Assembly: GCA_018376135.1 (NCBI GenBank)
Contig: JAHABX010000013.1
Location: forward strand, 1 to 64,000
DNA: 64,000 bases
Direction of reading: 5' to 3'
Source of the DNA: Clostridiales bacterium
GTDB lineage: Bacteria > Bacillota > Clostridia > Lachnospirales > Lachnospiraceae
The translations under genes and the position numbers were made by a program. A model generated the notes under the pieces. That model searched no databases and was not told the origin of the DNA. It worked only from the letters and a program-made list of their open reading frames with translations. This document shows, one piece after another, positions 45,077 to 53,731 of the stretch (position 1 is its first letter; every line of letters begins with the position of its first letter).

Positions 45077-46231
45077 CTACCGGCGCACATACCGGCGCAG
45101 TACCGGCAAAAGCTTTGCAAGCTCCTGCAGGCAGTAATCAATCTCTTCTTCTGTAGTCTCAAAGCTGAAACTGAAGCGAAGGGTACTTCCCAGAAGCTCC
45201 TTCTCCACTCCCATACTTTTAAGCGTGTGACTGACCGACGGCTTATTGGAGGAACAGGCACTTCCTGCCGATACATAGATTCCTCTGTCCTCCAGCGCAT
45301 GGAGCAGTACCTCGCTTCTCACATCCCGGAAGCTGACGCTTACAATATGGGGCGCGCTGTCCCGTCCGGTCCTGCCGTTTACCACCGTGCCGTCCAGCTT
45401 CTGTATTCCCTCCAGGAATCGGTTTTTCAGCCCGTACAGCCTGTCTGTCTTCTTGTCCAGACGGTCATAGCACTCTCTTGCCGCTTCCGCAATCCCTGCG
45501 ATGCCCGGTACATTTTCCGTGCCGGAGCGAAGCCCCTTCTGCTGTCCTCCCCCAAACAGGATCGGACGGATCTTCACCTTTTCATTCACATAGAGGATAC
45601 CGCTGCCCTTGGGACCGTGGATCTTGTGCCCGCTGACCGACAGAAGGTCAATCCCTTCCTTCCCTGGATGGATCGTATACTTGCCGTATGCCTGGATCGC
45701 GTCCACATGGAACAGTGTCCCCGGATTCTTCTCCCGGATGATCCGGGCGATCTCAGGGATCGGCTGAACTGCTCCCACCTCATTGTTCACATACATGACG
45801 GATACCAGGATCGTCTCCTGACAGAGTGCTTCCGAAAGCGCCTCCAAAGAAATGATACCATCCTTGTCCACCGGCAGATATGTCACGCGGAAGCCCTGCT
45901 CCTCCAGATAATTCATCGTATTCAGAACCGATGCATGTTCTACGGAGGAAGTGATCAGATGCTTTCCCGCTCTCTGATTCGCCATTGCCGTCCCGATGAC
46001 GGCAAGATTATTGGACTCCGTCCCGCCTGATGTAAAATAGATCTCCTTCTCATTGACCTTCAGGTTCCGTGCAAAGAACTTCTTTGCCTCTCTTACGTAT
46101 TTCTCTGCTTCCACACCTACGGTATGGAGTGCGGACGGATTGCCGTAATCCTCCCGCATAACCCGTACCACCGTCTCTGTCACCTGATCCGTACAGCGGG
46201 TCGTGGCAGAATTATCCAGATATACCTGCAT
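45077..46231 (-). CDS. Cysteine desulfurase, NifS/IscS family
   Basis: PLP enzyme that releases sulfur from cysteine, here probably for ThiI. The PLP lysine lies in SVSGHKIHGPKGSGILYV. YLDNSATTRC starts the protein, VEHASVLNTM holds a cofactor histidine, and the active Cys is in SAGSACSSNKPS. ATG 46229-46231 with GGAGGA about 8 nt upstream gives 384 aa; 15 more open codons upstream overlap rsmE and are rejected. A 21-nt gap leads to thiI. Confidence 0.94.
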   Translation of the reverse strand: MQVYLDNSATTRCTDQVTETVVRVMREDYGNPSALHTVGVEAEKYVREAKKFFARNLKVNEKEIYFTSGGTESNNLAVIGTAMANQRAGKHLITSSVEHASVLNTMNYLEEQGFRVTYLPVDKDGIISLEALSEALCQETILVSVMYVNNEVGAVQPIPEIARIIREKNPGTLFHVDAIQAYGKYTIHPGKEGIDLLSVSGHKIHGPKGSGILYVNEKVKIRPILFGGGQQKGLRSGTENVPGIAGIAEAARECYDRLDKKTDRLYGLKNRFLEGIQKLDGTVVNGRTGRDSAPHIVSVSFRDVRSEVLLHALEDRGIYVSAGSACSSNKPSVSHTLKSMGVEKELLGSTLRFSFSFETTEEEIDYCLQELAKLLPVLRRYVRR

Positions 46232-46236
46232 CTTCT

Positions 46237-47001
46237 CTATTCCTCCAAACGGAACATGAGCACAGACAGGATACACAAGCCTGCCGTCTCTGTTCTCAAA
46301 ATTCTCTTTCCTAATGTAACGGGCTTTGCCCCTGCTTTCATGGCAGACTCCACCTCCGCCTTCTCCAGCCCGCCTTCCGGACCGATGAAGACACCCACAG
46401 ACTGCCCTCTCTTAATCTCCTCCAGAAGCTCTCTGGTCTTCTCCATGGCACTTTTCCCGCCGCCCAAAAGCAGCTCATCTGCGCACTCATAGGGAATCAG
46501 ACGTACATCCAGCTCTCCTGCCCGGACAAGCGCCTCAGAAAAGCTCATGACCGGCTGCACCTTTGGCACGATCGCACGCCCCGACTGCTTTGCCGCGCTC
46601 TCCGCAATTGCCTGCCAGCGCTTCCGCTTACTCTCCTCTTTCTTCGCGTCCAGCTTCACCACACAGCGTCTGGATGCCACCGGCACAATCTCTGCCGCCC
46701 CCAGCTCCACTGCTTTCTGAATGATCAGCTCCATCTTATCTCCCTTGGGAAGACACTGAAACAGCACCAGCCGGGACGGCAGTTCCACCGAGACCTCGCG
46801 CTTCTCCAGAATCCCTGCCAGTACGGAATCTTCCGTAAACCCGGATATCCGGCAGAGATATTCATGTCCAAAGCCGTCGCTGACCGTGATCTCTTCCCCG
46901 GTCCGCATGCGAAGGACATTCTTCATATGATTCACATCTCCGCCCAGTATCTCAATCTCCTGTCCGTGTACCTGGTCAGGCTCTATAAAAAAATGGTACA
47001 T
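46237..47001 (-). CDS. rsmE: 16S rRNA (uracil1498-N3)-methyltransferase RsmE
   Basis: SPOUT methyltransferase of 254 aa. The N-terminal PUA-like domain (MYHFFIEPDQVHGQEIEILGG) has the HMKNVLRMRTGEEI block. The SPOUT part has KGDKMELIIQKAVELGAAEI, AAKQSGRAIVPKV and the knot GVFIGPEGGLEKAEV with LGKRILRTETA. It lies 12 nt after prmA, the usual clostridial pair. Confidence 0.95.
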   Translation of the reverse strand: MYHFFIEPDQVHGQEIEILGGDVNHMKNVLRMRTGEEITVSDGFGHEYLCRISGFTEDSVLAGILEKREVSVELPSRLVLFQCLPKGDKMELIIQKAVELGAAEIVPVASRRCVVKLDAKKEESKRKRWQAIAESAAKQSGRAIVPKVQPVMSFSEALVRAGELDVRLIPYECADELLLGGGKSAMEKTRELLEEIKRGQSVGVFIGPEGGLEKAEVESAMKAGAKPVTLGKRILRTETAGLCILSVLMFRLEE

Positions 47002-47013
47002 ACTGCTCCCGTC

Positions 47014-47970
47014 CTAATTCTTCCGTGCGGTCACAGACACCCACTCACCCTGATAAGTCACTTCCAGGACCTCAAGACCTGCCGCCTTTACCGCATTCAC
47101 TACCGTCTCTTCTTTGTTATCAATAATACCCGAGGTAATATAAATACCGCCCTTTTTCATCTGGTTTATAATGACCGGCGTCAGCGGAACCAGTACATCC
47201 GCAAGAATATTTGCCGCTACAATATCATACCGTTCTGATCCGGCTGCCTTTTGTGCCTCTTCATCATCAATGATATTTCCGATCATCACAGAGAACTGTT
47301 CCTCCGTGATTCCGTTCACTTCCATATTCTCTCTGGCAGCATTGATCGCACAAGGATCCAGGTCCGTTCCAAGGGCATACCTCGCTCCCAGCTTAATCGC
47401 CGCAATCGATAAAATACCGCTGCCTGTTCCCACATCCAGCATGACGGTATCCGGCGTCACATACTTGCGGATCTGACGGATGCAGAGCTGTGTCGTCTCA
47501 TGCATGCCGGTTCCGAATGCCGTACCCGGATCGATCTGGATCAGAAGCTTCTCCCTGTCCTCCGGCTTTACTTCCTCCCAGGACGGCTTGATCAGAATAT
47601 CGTCCACATAAAACTGATGGAAATATTCCTTCCAGTTATTGATCCAGTCCTTATCCTCTGTCTGAGATGCCTCGATGGCTGCCGCTCCAATATCCACGCC
47701 CCAGCTTCGGATCTCCTCCAGCCCCTCCTGAACTGCCGCCAGGATCGCCGCATTGTCCTGCTCAGGCTCCAGATAGAAGCTGATATAGGCAACTCCGTCA
47801 TCTGCCGGTCCTTCCGGAAGGATATCCACGAACATCTGAGACTTATCGCTCTCTGACAGCGGAATCTTGTCCTCGATCTCGATTCCCTCGATACCTGCTT
47901 CCATCATCATGCTGCTGATCATATCCTCTGCTTCCGTCGTTGTGGTCAGCGTATATTTATTCCATCTCAC
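47014..47970 (-). CDS. prmA: Ribosomal protein L11 methyltransferase PrmA
   Basis: Trimethylates ribosomal protein L11. The N-terminal substrate domain (MRWNKYTLTTTTEAEDMISS) is followed by the SAM domain with FGTGMHETTQLC, VMLDVGTGSGILSIAAIKLGA and VAANILADVLVPLTP. Length 318 aa is normal. The start is GTG 47968-47970 with AGGAGG about 8 nt upstream; the nearby ATG is out of frame. It heads the prmA-rsmE-desulfurase-thiI operon. Confidence 0.95.
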   Translation of the reverse strand: MRWNKYTLTTTTEAEDMISSMMMEAGIEGIEIEDKIPLSESDKSQMFVDILPEGPADDGVAYISFYLEPEQDNAAILAAVQEGLEEIRSWGVDIGAAAIEASQTEDKDWINNWKEYFHQFYVDDILIKPSWEEVKPEDREKLLIQIDPGTAFGTGMHETTQLCIRQIRKYVTPDTVMLDVGTGSGILSIAAIKLGARYALGTDLDPCAINAARENMEVNGITEEQFSVMIGNIIDDEEAQKAAGSERYDIVAANILADVLVPLTPVIINQMKKGGIYITSGIIDNKEETVVNAVKAAGLEVLEVTYQGEWVSVTARKN

Positions 47971-48024
47971 AGTATATTCCTCCTCTTCTTCAAATCCCGC
48001 ACAAATATCCGATTGTCTATCATA

Positions 48025-48678
48025 TCACAAAAGCAGCCACTGTTCAAGCTCTTCCATACTGTCCACAACGGCAGCCGCTCCTGCTTTTTCAAGCTCGCCT
48101 TCTGCAGCAAATCCCATGGACAGCCCCAGACAGGGAATTCCGAACTGCGCTGCCCCTTCCACATCATGCCTCCGGTCTCCCACCATCAGGATCTTCCCCA
48201 GCTCTTCTTCCGGCAGGTTCATCCGGCGAAGAAGCTCCTCAATGACCTCCTCCTTCTTCGTCCGCTTTTCATCCAGCGTGCTCCCGCAGACATAATCAAA
48301 ATACTGCCCGATCTGAAAATGCTCCAGGATCTCACGCACAAAGGGTTCCGGCTTGGAGGATGCGATCGCCACGACTCTGCCGTGCTCCTTCAGAGCTGCC
48401 AGCATCCCGGGAACTCCTTCAAACAGCTTATTCTGATATAATCCAGTCACGCTGAAATACTCTCTGTAATACTCCACACCTTTTCGCGCCTCTTCTCTGG
48501 AGAATCCATAAAACTCCATAAAAGAATCAATCAGAGGCGGTCCGATGAAAGGCTCCAGCTTTGTAAGATCCGGTTCCTCGATCCCCATACAGGCAAGTGC
48601 ATGCTGCACACTCCGGGTAATCCCTTCTCTGGGATCTGTCAATGTTCCGTCCAGGTCAAAAAAGATATACTGATACAT
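48025..48678 (-). CDS. HAD hydrolase, phosphoglycolate phosphatase-like
   Basis: HAD subfamily IA protein of 217 aa. Motif I is FFDLDGTLTDPREG with the helical cap after it; motif II is in VAIASSKPEPF, and motif IV MVGDRRHDVEGAAQFG. It is close to Gph/PpaX-type phosphatases; the substrate is uncertain. The LysR stop lies 4 nt before its start codon, so the two are co-transcribed. Confidence 0.88.
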   Translation of the reverse strand: MYQYIFFDLDGTLTDPREGITRSVQHALACMGIEEPDLTKLEPFIGPPLIDSFMEFYGFSREEARKGVEYYREYFSVTGLYQNKLFEGVPGMLAALKEHGRVVAIASSKPEPFVREILEHFQIGQYFDYVCGSTLDEKRTKKEEVIEELLRRMNLPEEELGKILMVGDRRHDVEGAAQFGIPCLGLSMGFAAEGELEKAGAAAVVDSMEELEQWLLL

Positions 48679-48681
48679 AGT

Positions 48682-49569
48682 CTACTCCATTCTCTTTATT
48701 TCATTCTGAAAGCGGTCAAGGATATAATCATGCATCCGCTGCACGGCAGGCGCCAGCACATCCGCACGTACCGAAGCAAGCACGATCGTCCGCTTCTCCT
48801 CCACATCCAGCGGATACACATCCACCGGAAACGGAATGTGACGCATAACCAGCTCCGGGACCAGGCAGACGCCATAACCGCCCATGACCAGCGCAATGGC
48901 GGACATATCATCTACGATATAGCTGCCCCCTCCGCCTGGCAATCCATATTTGTTCATAAAATTATTCACATCCGCATCGCAGCCCTCCCGCTGGGTAACA
49001 AAATGCTGCTTTTTAAGCTCCTCTACCGTCACGATTCCTGGCTGCTCCGGCTGAAATCCCTTTGGCACCACGCAGACGATCCGATCCTGATAGATGGGCT
49101 CATACGCCAGATCTCCCACACAGCAGGAGGACAAAAACCCAAGATCCACCATCCCGTCCCGAATCCAGCGGTACACATCATCATAAGTCCCCTGATAAAT
49201 GTCCAGGCGCACCTCCGGATATTCCTGCTCGAACTCCTTCAAAAGACTTGGCATCCATTCCACACAGGCACTGTTGAAGATCCCGATCCGCACCACCCCC
49301 TTCTGCATTCCGTGAAACTGAGCAATTGCCTGCTGAAGGTACTCATCGCTGTTCAAGACATTCTTGATGTAGGGGAGCAGCTCCTTCCCATAGTTCGTCA
49401 GATACACCCCCTGACGGCTGCGGACGAACAGCGATGAGCCAAGCTCCGCTTCCATACCTGCCACTGCATGACTGATCGCAGAAGGCGTAAGCTGCAAAGT
49501 CTGTGCCGCCTTCTGAAAGCTCTCCTGTTCCACCACTGCCATAAATACCTGATAAGACAATAAGGTCAT
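48682..49569 (-). CDS. LysR family transcriptional regulator
   Basis: Regulator of 295 aa with the classic N-terminal winged helix (FMAVVEQESFQKAAQTLQLTPSAISHAVAGME) and a C-terminal two-lobed effector domain starting near residue 90 (GVVRIGIFNSACVEWMPSLL). No divergent target gene lies upstream, unlike most LysR loci, so the regulon is unclear. The HAD gene downstream may be a target or only share the transcript. Confidence 0.9.
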   Translation of the reverse strand: MTLLSYQVFMAVVEQESFQKAAQTLQLTPSAISHAVAGMEAELGSSLFVRSRQGVYLTNYGKELLPYIKNVLNSDEYLQQAIAQFHGMQKGVVRIGIFNSACVEWMPSLLKEFEQEYPEVRLDIYQGTYDDVYRWIRDGMVDLGFLSSCCVGDLAYEPIYQDRIVCVVPKGFQPEQPGIVTVEELKKQHFVTQREGCDADVNNFMNKYGLPGGGGSYIVDDMSAIALVMGGYGVCLVPELVMRHIPFPVDVYPLDVEEKRTIVLASVRADVLAPAVQRMHDYILDRFQNEIKRME

Positions 49570-49701
49570 ACGCTTCTCCTTGAATATTTTTCATTTGTCA
49601 AATGAAAATAATGAATTTTACTTATGTATAAAACTATAATAGAATAACAGTATAAAGTCAACATCAGAAGTATTGCTTTTGTTGTATAAAATGTGTTTGC
49701 G

Positions 49702-49737
49702 ATGAAAAAGAGGAGGCGGCCGCCTCCTCTTTTTCAT
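49702..49737. terminator. Perfect 36-bp palindromic terminator
   Basis: Two 18-nt arms (49702-49719 and 49720-49737) are exact complements with no spacer, GC-rich in the centre (containing GCGGCCGC) and flanked by A5/T5 tracts. It follows the stop of the 49751 gene by 13 nt and can end transcription on both strands. Confidence 0.85.
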
Positions 49738-49750
49738 TGGCTGCAGGCGG

Positions 49751-50053
49751 TCACGGTGCCCCCTGCGAATACATGATCAGTTCTCTTCCTTCTCCCAGAA
49801 TCCAGTCATAGATCTGATCCAGCCCTTCTTCTGAAAAAGGAAAATCCTTTGTATGCTTCTTATCCTCTTCCGTGTGCGCCAGTGCAAAGGGTTCCTCCCA
49901 TACAATGACCCGCAGCACGGTATCCTTCTCCCCCTCCGAGCCTTCCCGGGGCACCTCCGCTTTCCCGATCCAGAAGCGCACTCCCCGGTCCGACCCGGTA
50001 AATGCTTCCTTCTTATAGAAAGGAAGATGAAACAGGTCAATCCGTTCAATCAA
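49751..50053 (-). CDS. Hypothetical protein, 100 aa
   Basis: Unrecognised soluble, acidic protein (MIERIDLFHLPFYKKEAFTG at the start, a charged middle, and ILGEGRELIMYSQGAP at the end). The start codon is TTG 50051-50053, with AGGAGG 9 nt upstream, and the gene follows the zinc-ribbon gene by 13 nt. A shifted frame covers 49777-50049, but its Arg/Gly/Cys-rich composition looks spurious. Good ribosome-binding site, operon position and a terminator just downstream support a real gene. No function is proposed. Confidence 0.6.
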   Translation of the reverse strand: MIERIDLFHLPFYKKEAFTGSDRGVRFWIGKAEVPREGSEGEKDTVLRVIVWEEPFALAHTEEDKKHTKDFPFSEEGLDQIYDWILGEGRELIMYSQGAP

Positions 50054-50066
50054 TGAACAGTCCCTC

Positions 50067-51047
50067 CTACAATGTCTGATTTTTAAGGGTAACCGTTACC
50101 CAGCCGGCCTCATAATTAAATCCGATCTCCAGCCCTACCGGAGTGTAGAACATGACGCTGTCCCTGGCATCCTCCAGACAGACCTTCAGCTCCTCATCCG
50201 ACAATTCCTCCAGAAATTCCACCGTACCGTTCTGACTGGAGCTCCGGAAACGGAACTGCTTCACCAGCTCTTCGTCAATCTCCTGCATCTGCTCACAGGG
50301 AATCTCTTCCCCGGTCTCCACAAGAAAGGTCACTGCCCGCAGCTTTGATTCGTAGCTGTCCTCTCCGTTCAGCTGATGCTCCACAACCACGCTGACCTTT
50401 TCCTCGTCCATATAGGTCACGTAGCCGTAGCTGGTCACTCCCTGTCCGTAATCCCGGTAGGAATCCTCATAGGCATGGGCAAGCTCCCGGATCCTGCGAT
50501 TCATCCGCTCAAACTTCGCCTCATCCTCACCGGAAAGCACCGGATAAACGCAGTCATAGATACACAGATCGTCAGGATCGTCAGGACGCAGGCAGATGGA
50601 CTGCCACACCACCTTATAATCAAGCTCCAGCGAGGTCGCATCTGTGATCTGCTTATAATATTCATCCTCCGCATCCGGCACATAGTAATCTGATGTATCA
50701 TCCTCCCATTCACCGTAGGGATTTCCGTAACCGAAGTAGCCTCCGTAAGGATCTGTATAGCCGTACCCCGGCATCTGGCTCTGCCCGGCCTGTCTGACTG
50801 CCATAAATATGGATGCTCCGAGAAATACAATGACCATCAAAGCCAGAAGGACTCCCACCGCAATACAGATCCAGAGGGCAATTCTTCCTCCCGCAGATCC
50901 CTTTCGCTTCTTCCGGGTCTTCTCTCCCGCATCCGTATTCCCCGATGCCGCCTGGGTTCTCTTCCCATAACCGCAGCTCTGGCATACACCGTTCATCATC
51001 AAGGCTCCACATTTGGGGCAAAATCCAAATTCATTACGTTCGTCCAT
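50067..51047 (-). CDS. Zinc-ribbon membrane protein with DUF3298-like extracytoplasmic domain
   Basis: A 326-aa protein. The N-terminal zinc ribbon (CPKC at about residues 10-13 and CQSC near 22-25) is cytoplasmic. A basic stretch (KTRKKRKGS) precedes one transmembrane helix at about 55-85. A Gly/Tyr/Pro-rich linker follows, and the remainder (residues about 130-326) resembles the DUF3298/RsiV-type domain in length and strand pattern. One-pass proteins of this kind often sense envelope conditions, but no sigma factor is adjacent. Similarity is moderate. Confidence 0.7.
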   Translation of the reverse strand: MDERNEFGFCPKCGALMMNGVCQSCGYGKRTQAASGNTDAGEKTRKKRKGSAGGRIALWICIAVGVLLALMVIVFLGASIFMAVRQAGQSQMPGYGYTDPYGGYFGYGNPYGEWEDDTSDYYVPDAEDEYYKQITDATSLELDYKVVWQSICLRPDDPDDLCIYDCVYPVLSGEDEAKFERMNRRIRELAHAYEDSYRDYGQGVTSYGYVTYMDEEKVSVVVEHQLNGEDSYESKLRAVTFLVETGEEIPCEQMQEIDEELVKQFRFRSSSQNGTVEFLEELSDEELKVCLEDARDSVMFYTPVGLEIGFNYEAGWVTVTLKNQTL

Positions 51048-51084
51048 GGCTCTCCTTCCGCTGCGCCTTCAGGGCAGGGCTTCA

Positions 51085-52005
51085 CTACTCCTTATCATCC
51101 TCCCAGATGTACGGAGTCAGCTGATATACATAGTAATTCAGCCAGTTCGTATACAGAGTATTCGCATGCGCCCTCCACATAAGCGCCGGACGCCGGGCAT
51201 CGTCATCTTCCGGAAAATATTCCTTCGGCACCTGGATCTTGAGACCCTTATCCTTGTCTCTTTGATACTCCTTTGCCAGTGTGACCCGGTCATATTCCGG
51301 GTGTCCCATGACGAAAATCTTCTTGCCGTTCTCCGCCATACAGAGAAATACGCCTGCCTCCTCAGATTCTGCCATGATCTTCAGCTCCGGACACGCTGCG
51401 ATCTCCTCATGGGGAATGGTCGTATGCCGGGAATGAGGCGCCACAAAATAATCGTCAAAGCCCCTCACCAGCGGCTCCTTCCGGTTCTGCACCTTATGCC
51501 GGTACAGCCCGAACAGCTTTTGGGGAAGCAGCACCTTGTTCAGTCCATAGTAATAGTGGAGCGCAGCCTGCGCACCCCAGCAGATATAAAGAGTAGACGT
51601 CACATGAGACTCACACCAGGCAAAGATCTCCCGAAGCTCCGTCCAGTAATCTACTTCCTCAAACTCCATCTGCTCCACCGGAGCCCCTGTGATGATCAAT
51701 CCGTCGAAACGTTTCTTACGAACCTCTTCAAAGGTCTGATAGAACTTATTCAGATGGCTCTTGTCTGTATTTCTGGACTCATGATTGGTCACCGTGATAA
51801 AAGTCACATCCACCTGCAGCGGTGTATTGGAAAAGCTGCGCAGAAGCTGCAGCTCCGTATCCTCCTTTAAGGGCATAAGGTTCAGTATCCCCACCTTCAG
51901 CGGACGGATCTCCTGACTCAAAGCACGGCTCTCGTCCATAACGAAGATATTTTCTCTCTCCAGTATTTCCTTCGCCGGCAGATCATTTTGAATTCTAATT
52001 GGCAT
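51085..52005 (-). CDS. metA: Homoserine O-acyltransferase MetA
   Basis: Acylates homoserine in methionine synthesis. The active-site Cys lies in the LYICWGAQAALHYYYGL block. The catalytic His/Glu segment is VMGHPEYDR, and KVGILNLMPLKEDTELQLLR starts the fold. Many clostridial MetA proteins use acetyl-CoA rather than succinyl-CoA; that choice is not decided here. ATG 52003-52005 with AGGTGA 5 nt upstream starts MPIRIQNDLPAKEILERENI, as usual (306 aa); the GTG three codons upstream is part of that site. No SAM riboswitch is seen in the 89-nt upstream gap. Confidence 0.94.
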   Translation of the reverse strand: MPIRIQNDLPAKEILERENIFVMDESRALSQEIRPLKVGILNLMPLKEDTELQLLRSFSNTPLQVDVTFITVTNHESRNTDKSHLNKFYQTFEEVRKKRFDGLIITGAPVEQMEFEEVDYWTELREIFAWCESHVTSTLYICWGAQAALHYYYGLNKVLLPQKLFGLYRHKVQNRKEPLVRGFDDYFVAPHSRHTTIPHEEIAACPELKIMAESEEAGVFLCMAENGKKIFVMGHPEYDRVTLAKEYQRDKDKGLKIQVPKEYFPEDDDARRPALMWRAHANTLYTNWLNYYVYQLTPYIWEDDKE

Positions 52006-52094
52006 AATATTCACCTGTCTTCATTATTTTACTTAACACTCTTTCTACATCATAACACACTTTTGGTCTGTGCACAGCATCTTTTTGCCAAACC

Positions 52095-52337
52095 TCACTC
52101 ATCCACCTCCACCGTGACCGTCCAGTAGCTTTCCTTCTCATCAATGGCGCTCACCGTGCCCTCCAGATTATGAAGCCGCTCCTTCGTGTTGTTGGACATG
52201 GCAACTGCATCCCGGATCGTATAATAAAACATAATGCCTGCCATGGTGCTTGATGCATCCTCTTTTAACCTCACATGGTCACCGACCTGTATTAACCCAG
52301 CCCGCTCCATTCGAAATTCCATCTTTCTGCTCATCAT
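52095..52337 (-). CDS. Hypothetical protein, 80 aa, overlapping the VanY-like gene
   Basis: Unrecognised small protein with a beta-rich core (AGLIQVGDHVRLKEDASSTM, then LEGTVSAIDEKESYWTVTV), which looks like an SH3-like or KOW-like barrel. The first ATG (52335-52337) has GGGAG about 7 nt upstream and lies inside the 3' end of the VanY-like gene, overlapping it by 59 nt in another frame. Internal ATGs at 52308-52310 and 52320-52322 would shorten the overlap. It precedes metA by about 90 nt. No function is proposed. Confidence 0.6.
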   Translation of the reverse strand: MMSRKMEFRMERAGLIQVGDHVRLKEDASSTMAGIMFYYTIRDAVAMSNNTKERLHNLEGTVSAIDEKESYWTVTVEVDE

Positions 52338-53481
52338 ATGCCACTCCCAAAAATTCTTCCAGACAGACTCCCTGCTCTGTGATCAGCTTTGCCGCCGGTA
52401 TCCCCACATAACGAAGATGCCAGGGTTCCGTGATGATTCCGGTGATCGAAGACTTTCCTTTTGGATAGCGAATGATATACCCATACTCCCAGGCATGCTC
52501 TTCGATCCAGCGGTACTCCTTCGTATTCCTTATCCCCTCATCCAGCCTCTTGTAAGTGCCTGTCAGGAAATCCACCGTAAGCCCCAGCTGATGCTCACTG
52601 GTTCCCGGCACGGCAACTACCTTTGCCGCTTCTGTTACCGCCTCTGCATGGGTATATTTCTCCCCCTCCAGACGCTTGATCTTATTCTTGAACAGACTTA
52701 CCTGCTTGGCGTATGTACGATAGGATGAGGTAATGTTGATGCTCATCCGCTCCTTTTTCGCCGCCTTGATCAGTGCCGTGATCGCTTCCGCCGCCTGTTC
52801 CTCCAGACGATGTCCGTTCCCGATACTGACAAGCTCAAGATCCAGCTCATCCTTCAGTATATAATCCTTATTTAAAAGACTCAGGTAGCCATTCAGGATC
52901 GCATCCTGCGCATCCTCTTCAATACAGGAGGCAATATCCTTCTTCAGCTGTTCCTCTTCTTTTTTCTCTTTCTCCTCCTGCTTCTTCTTCCGCTCCGCCT
53001 GCTCCTCCGGACTGATGGTCTGTGCCGGAGCCTGTGCGGTACCGGCTGACGCTGCTGCCAGCTTCGCTTCCGCCGCTGCCTGGGCTGCTGCCGCCGCCTG
53101 GGCTTCTGCCGCTGTCTGGGCTGCCGTCTGTGCCGCTGTTTCTGCTGCCGCCTGCGCTTCCGGTGTTCCCTGAGCTGACGCTGCCGCCTGTGCCTCTGCT
53201 GCGACCCTTGCAGCCTCTGCTGCTCTCGCATCCGCTTCTGCCCGTGCCTGGACTGCCGCCTGTACCTCTGCCGCCGCCTGGGCAATTGCTGCTGCCTGGG
53301 CTTCTGCCGCTGCCTGCGCTGCCGCTGCCGCCTGGGCTTCTGCCGCCGCCTGCGCCTCTGCCGCCGCCTGGGCTTCAATGGCTGCCTGATCAGCCGCCTG
53401 TACCGGTAATCTATCTCCACCTGCAAGCAGCACTGCACCAAACAGCAATACTGCGCAGGAGATTCTTCTCTTATATTTCAT
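52279..53481 (-). CDS. D-alanyl-D-alanine carboxypeptidase, VanY/M15 family, with Ala-rich N-terminal region
   Basis: Secreted peptidase of 400 aa. A signal peptide (residues 1-29, ending PVQAA) is followed by about 120 residues of EAQAAA/AAAQAA-type repeats. A charged stretch (EEQAERKKKQEEKEKKEEEQ) comes next, then the M15B domain from about residue 195. Zinc ligands are His and Asp in GTSEHQLGLTVDF and His in EPWHLRYVG; SSYRTYAKQVSLF is the substrate segment. It trims the terminal D-Ala of peptidoglycan stems. The Ala-rich part is probably a helical spacer through the wall. Promoter at 53535-53564. No vanR, vanS or vanA-like genes are near, so a resistance role is not suggested. Confidence 0.88.
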   Translation of the reverse strand: MKYKRRISCAVLLFGAVLLAGGDRLPVQAADQAAIEAQAAAEAQAAAEAQAAAAAQAAAEAQAAAIAQAAAEVQAAVQARAEADARAAEAARVAAEAQAAASAQGTPEAQAAAETAAQTAAQTAAEAQAAAAAQAAAEAKLAAASAGTAQAPAQTISPEEQAERKKKQEEKEKKEEEQLKKDIASCIEEDAQDAILNGYLSLLNKDYILKDELDLELVSIGNGHRLEEQAAEAITALIKAAKKERMSINITSSYRTYAKQVSLFKNKIKRLEGEKYTHAEAVTEAAKVVAVPGTSEHQLGLTVDFLTGTYKRLDEGIRNTKEYRWIEEHAWEYGYIIRYPKGKSSITGIITEPWHLRYVGIPAAKLITEQGVCLEEFLGVAYDEQKDGISNGAGWVNTGR

Positions 53482-53534
53482 ATATTCTTAACCCTTATCT
53501 ATTGTAATCTGTACCCTCAGTGTACACTTACGCT

Positions 53535-53564
53535 ATCATAACACAAATCATTTGACAGTGTCAC
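53535..53564 (-). promoter_or_regulatory. Promoter for the VanY-like gene
   Basis: On the minus strand, -35 GTGACA (53559-53564) and an extended -10, TGTTATGAT with core TATGAT at 53535-53540, 18-nt spacing. The start of transcription would be about 45 nt before the ATG. Confidence 0.6.
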
Positions 53565-53608
53565 CCTGCTATCGTATAGTGTAGAAAAAATTAAGATTTT
53601 CTTAAACA

Positions 53609-53696
53609 GTTCAGCGCCGCGCAAAATCAAAAAAAGAATCCCGCTTGCGGGATTCTCCGCCTGCGGCGGGCCGCCGTCTTGCCGGCAGCGCTGAAC
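53609..53696. repeat. Nested palindromic element with minus-strand terminator hairpin
   Basis: Outer arms of 9 bp (53609-53617 and 53688-53696) enclose two inner symmetric units. The first is a perfect 10-bp hairpin (53635-53644 and 53647-53656), followed on the minus strand by seven T. The second is a GC-rich stem (53657-53661 and 53665-53669). The first inner hairpin looks like an intrinsic terminator for minus-strand transcripts coming from the J-domain operon. The whole resembles a mobile palindromic repeat. Copies elsewhere in the genome cannot be checked here. Confidence 0.6.
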
Positions 53697-53731
53697 CATC
53701 AGGAAATTCCGGAAAATGGAAAGGAGTCAGT

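Noticed and set aside
49777..50049. Alternative 90-codon minus-strand frame
   Set aside because: Same region as the 100-aa gene; Arg/Gly/Cys-rich, poorer start context.
52006..52094. SAM riboswitch before metA
   Set aside because: The gap is too short and shows no SAM-I core or terminator arrangement.
53030..53400. Regular repeats suggesting a CRISPR or satellite
   Set aside because: Repeats are short, in frame and encode the Ala-rich region of the VanY-like protein; there are no unique spacers or cas genes.
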